Below, piece by piece: positions 7,419-8,563 of a stretch of 8,563 bases of DNA. The DNA is from Nitrosomonas sp. (GTDB taxonomy: Bacteria; Pseudomonadota; Gammaproteobacteria; Burkholderiales; Nitrosomonadaceae): positions 1 through 8,563 of the forward strand of contig JAOULU010000054.1 of NCBI GenBank assembly GCA_029881855.1, read 5' to 3'. Both the position numbers and the translations under genes were made by a program. Below the pieces are notes generated by a model. It worked only from the letters and a program-made list of their open reading frames with translations. It was not told where the DNA came from and did no database searches. Every line of letters starts with the position of its first letter. Position 1 is the first letter of the stretch.

Positions 7419-8437
7419 ATGGATTCTTATACTTGTAACTGGACCAACAGGTTTTCTAGGTTATCATGTTATCAGGTTGTTGAGTGCGCGTGGTATTCGG
7501 CCACGGGTAGTGCTGCCAGGCAGTATTGATCCAAACTCGCCAGCGGTGGAAGTTCTGAGGGCGCAGGATGTGATGTTTTTCGAGGGAGATATCAATGATA
7601 AGGAAGTATTGCAAGCGGCATGTAAGGATTTAATATTATCGTGCATTTGCATTTTGCGATTACGTTAGGTGGGGGTGAGCATGCTGAAAAGTTATTACAT
7701 GCTCATAATGTTCTTGCTACAAGTAATTTGTTTGCAGTTGCGACTAAGGCGCATGTGTCGCGCATTGATGTTAGTAGCAGTGTGCTTGCAGTTGGCTTAC
7801 ATCAAGAGCCTGATTTGTTGGACGAAGCGGCGGACTGGGAGAGACATATTTTCTCCTTGCCCTACACAGTGTCACGGCGTGATGCCGAACAACATGTTTT
7901 GACGCAATCTGAACCAGGTCTTCTCGAAGTGGTTGTGATCAGCCCTTCTTTTACTATGGGGCCTGAGGACTGGGGACGTTCGGCACCAGCGAATAAGTTG
8001 GTTATGAAAATGAGTAAACCAGGTTTTCGCATTACAGCACCTATTGGCGTTGGTGTGTTGGATGTGCGTGATTATGCCGAAGGAATTTTGCGTGCGGTAG
8101 AAAATGGTAAGCCGGGTCAGCGTTATATCCTCAATGGCCACAACATAACACCTGATCAACTGGCGGCAGAAGTGGCAAAAGTAGAAAATTTCGCACCACC
8201 AAAATGGCAATTTTCTCTGCGATCATGGATGTTATACCCTATTTTGATTATTCTTATATTATTGAGCAAAATTACTGGGAAACCAGCTAAGGTAACGTTG
8301 AGTATACTAGAGCTTTAGGGCGTTATGCTTAGTATGACACTAGTCTGGCACCAAATGAACTTGGTTGGAAAGCGCGTCCACTGCATGAGACGCTACGCGA
8401 TACCATCGATTGGCATCGTGGAACAGGTCCTGAGTAG
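7419..8437 (+). pseudogene. Degraded NAD(P)-dependent extended SDR (HpnA / dihydroflavonol-reductase-like)
   Basis: The remains of a Rossmann-fold epimerase/reductase can be read across three frames. Codons from 7423 give ILILVTGPTGFLG, the TGxxGxxG dinucleotide site, then FFEGDINDKEVLQAACKD up to 7629. The frame then changes to one reading NIIVHLHFAITLGGG (from 7632), VSSSVLAVG, PYTVSRRDAEQ, MGPEDWG, GVLDVRDYAEG and GQRYILNGHNITPDQLA. At about 8301-8303 it changes again to YTRALGRYA, a TAG stop (8330-8332), then YDTSLAPNELGWKARPL and the final TAG at 8435-8437. Damage seen: an apparent extra G after the ATG (7421-7422), one base lost near 7629-7631, one lost near 8301-8302, and the internal stop. 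The YxxxK motif reads Y-T-V-S-R. The span of about 340 codons matches the family's ~330 aa. The middle piece (GTG 7641 to 8318, 225 codons) might be mistaken for a gene but lacks the NAD-binding N terminus. The substrate is unknown; HpnA-like is inference from motif resemblance. Confidence 0.85.
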
Positions 8438-8485
8438 ATACCTTATATTCGGTGGAAAAGTTTGATCGCTAGTGGTTGATGTGTC

Positions 8486-8551
8486 ATGTCAAGTCAAGCA
8501 GAGATTAGCCAGAGTGACTATACAACCTGGAAAATACGGTTGTTGTGTTAA
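8486..8551 (+). other. Possible broken start of a further gene at the window edge
   Basis: An ATG at 8486 opens 21 codons reading MSSQAEISQSDYTTWKIRLLC before TAA at 8549. The composition, a polar start then WKIRLL, resembles the N terminus of a membrane protein. A one-base shift at the stop would continue as IYLV. There is no clear ribosome site and the window ends 12 nt later, so neither a live gene nor a pseudogene can be shown. Confidence 0.15.
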
Positions 8552-8563
8552 TTTATCTCGTAC

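Noticed and set aside
7872..8210. 112-codon minus-strand frame opposite the SDR
   Set aside because: It is the shadow of the pseudogene's central frame, rich in His, Cys and Trp with no recognisable domain.
7477..8318. Two separate small genes, 7477-7668 and 7641-8318
   Set aside because: Their translations are the N-terminal and central parts of one extended-SDR protein. The first start would fall after the NAD-binding glycine motif, so these are fragments of one broken gene.
1..8563. CRISPR arrays, insertion sequences, tRNA or rRNA genes, attachment sites
   Set aside because: I saw no spaced direct repeats, transposase fragments, terminal inverted repeats or RNA gene signatures. The only non-dcw content is the SDR remnant and short dyads.

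Overview
This window holds the 3' half of a division and cell wall (dcw) cluster, all on the + strand, in the order murG (3' part), murC, murB, ddl, ftsQ, ftsA, ftsZ. After a gap of about 300 bp comes the wreck of an extended short-chain dehydrogenase/epimerase gene. The host is a Gram-negative proteobacterium and most likely a betaproteobacterium. The basis is recalled family patterns: the MurC start [20 protein letters not shown], the FtsZ stretch MGMAMMGSA followed by DRSRIAAEQAVASPLLED, the FtsQ start MWD, and the short-type MurB lying between murC and ddl. The DNA is moderately AT-leaning by eye, so a low-GC lineage such as Nitrosomonadales or Methylophilales would fit, but I cannot place it below class.

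Bases 1-7114 are a tightly packed, intact operon segment. MurG, MurC, MurB and Ddl act in peptidoglycan precursor synthesis: lipid II formation, L-Ala addition, UDP-MurNAc formation and D-Ala-D-Ala formation. FtsQ, FtsA and FtsZ build the division machine: periplasmic/inner-membrane scaffold, membrane tether and Z-ring polymer. murG/murC and ddl/ftsQ each overlap by exactly 11 nt, and murB/ddl share one base. Spacers are short elsewhere (29 nt murC-murB, 19 nt ftsQ-ftsA, 68 nt ftsA-ftsZ). Every expected catalytic or binding motif I looked for in the complete genes is present.

Bases 7115-7418 are non-coding. They hold a few small dyads, one weak candidate terminator hairpin (7247-7283) and a weak -10-like element. 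lpxC, the usual neighbour after ftsZ in beta- and gammaproteobacteria, is not there.

Bases 7419-8437 are a pseudogene of an NAD(P)-dependent extended SDR (HpnA / dihydroflavonol-reductase-like). Its protein can be rebuilt almost end to end across three frames. It carries three frameshifts, one internal TAG and a YxxxK motif reading YTVSR. The last ~125 bp hold no supportable gene, only a possible start of another broken frame.

I found no new multi-gene system here. The real interest lies in the synteny break after ftsZ and the decaying oxidoreductase.
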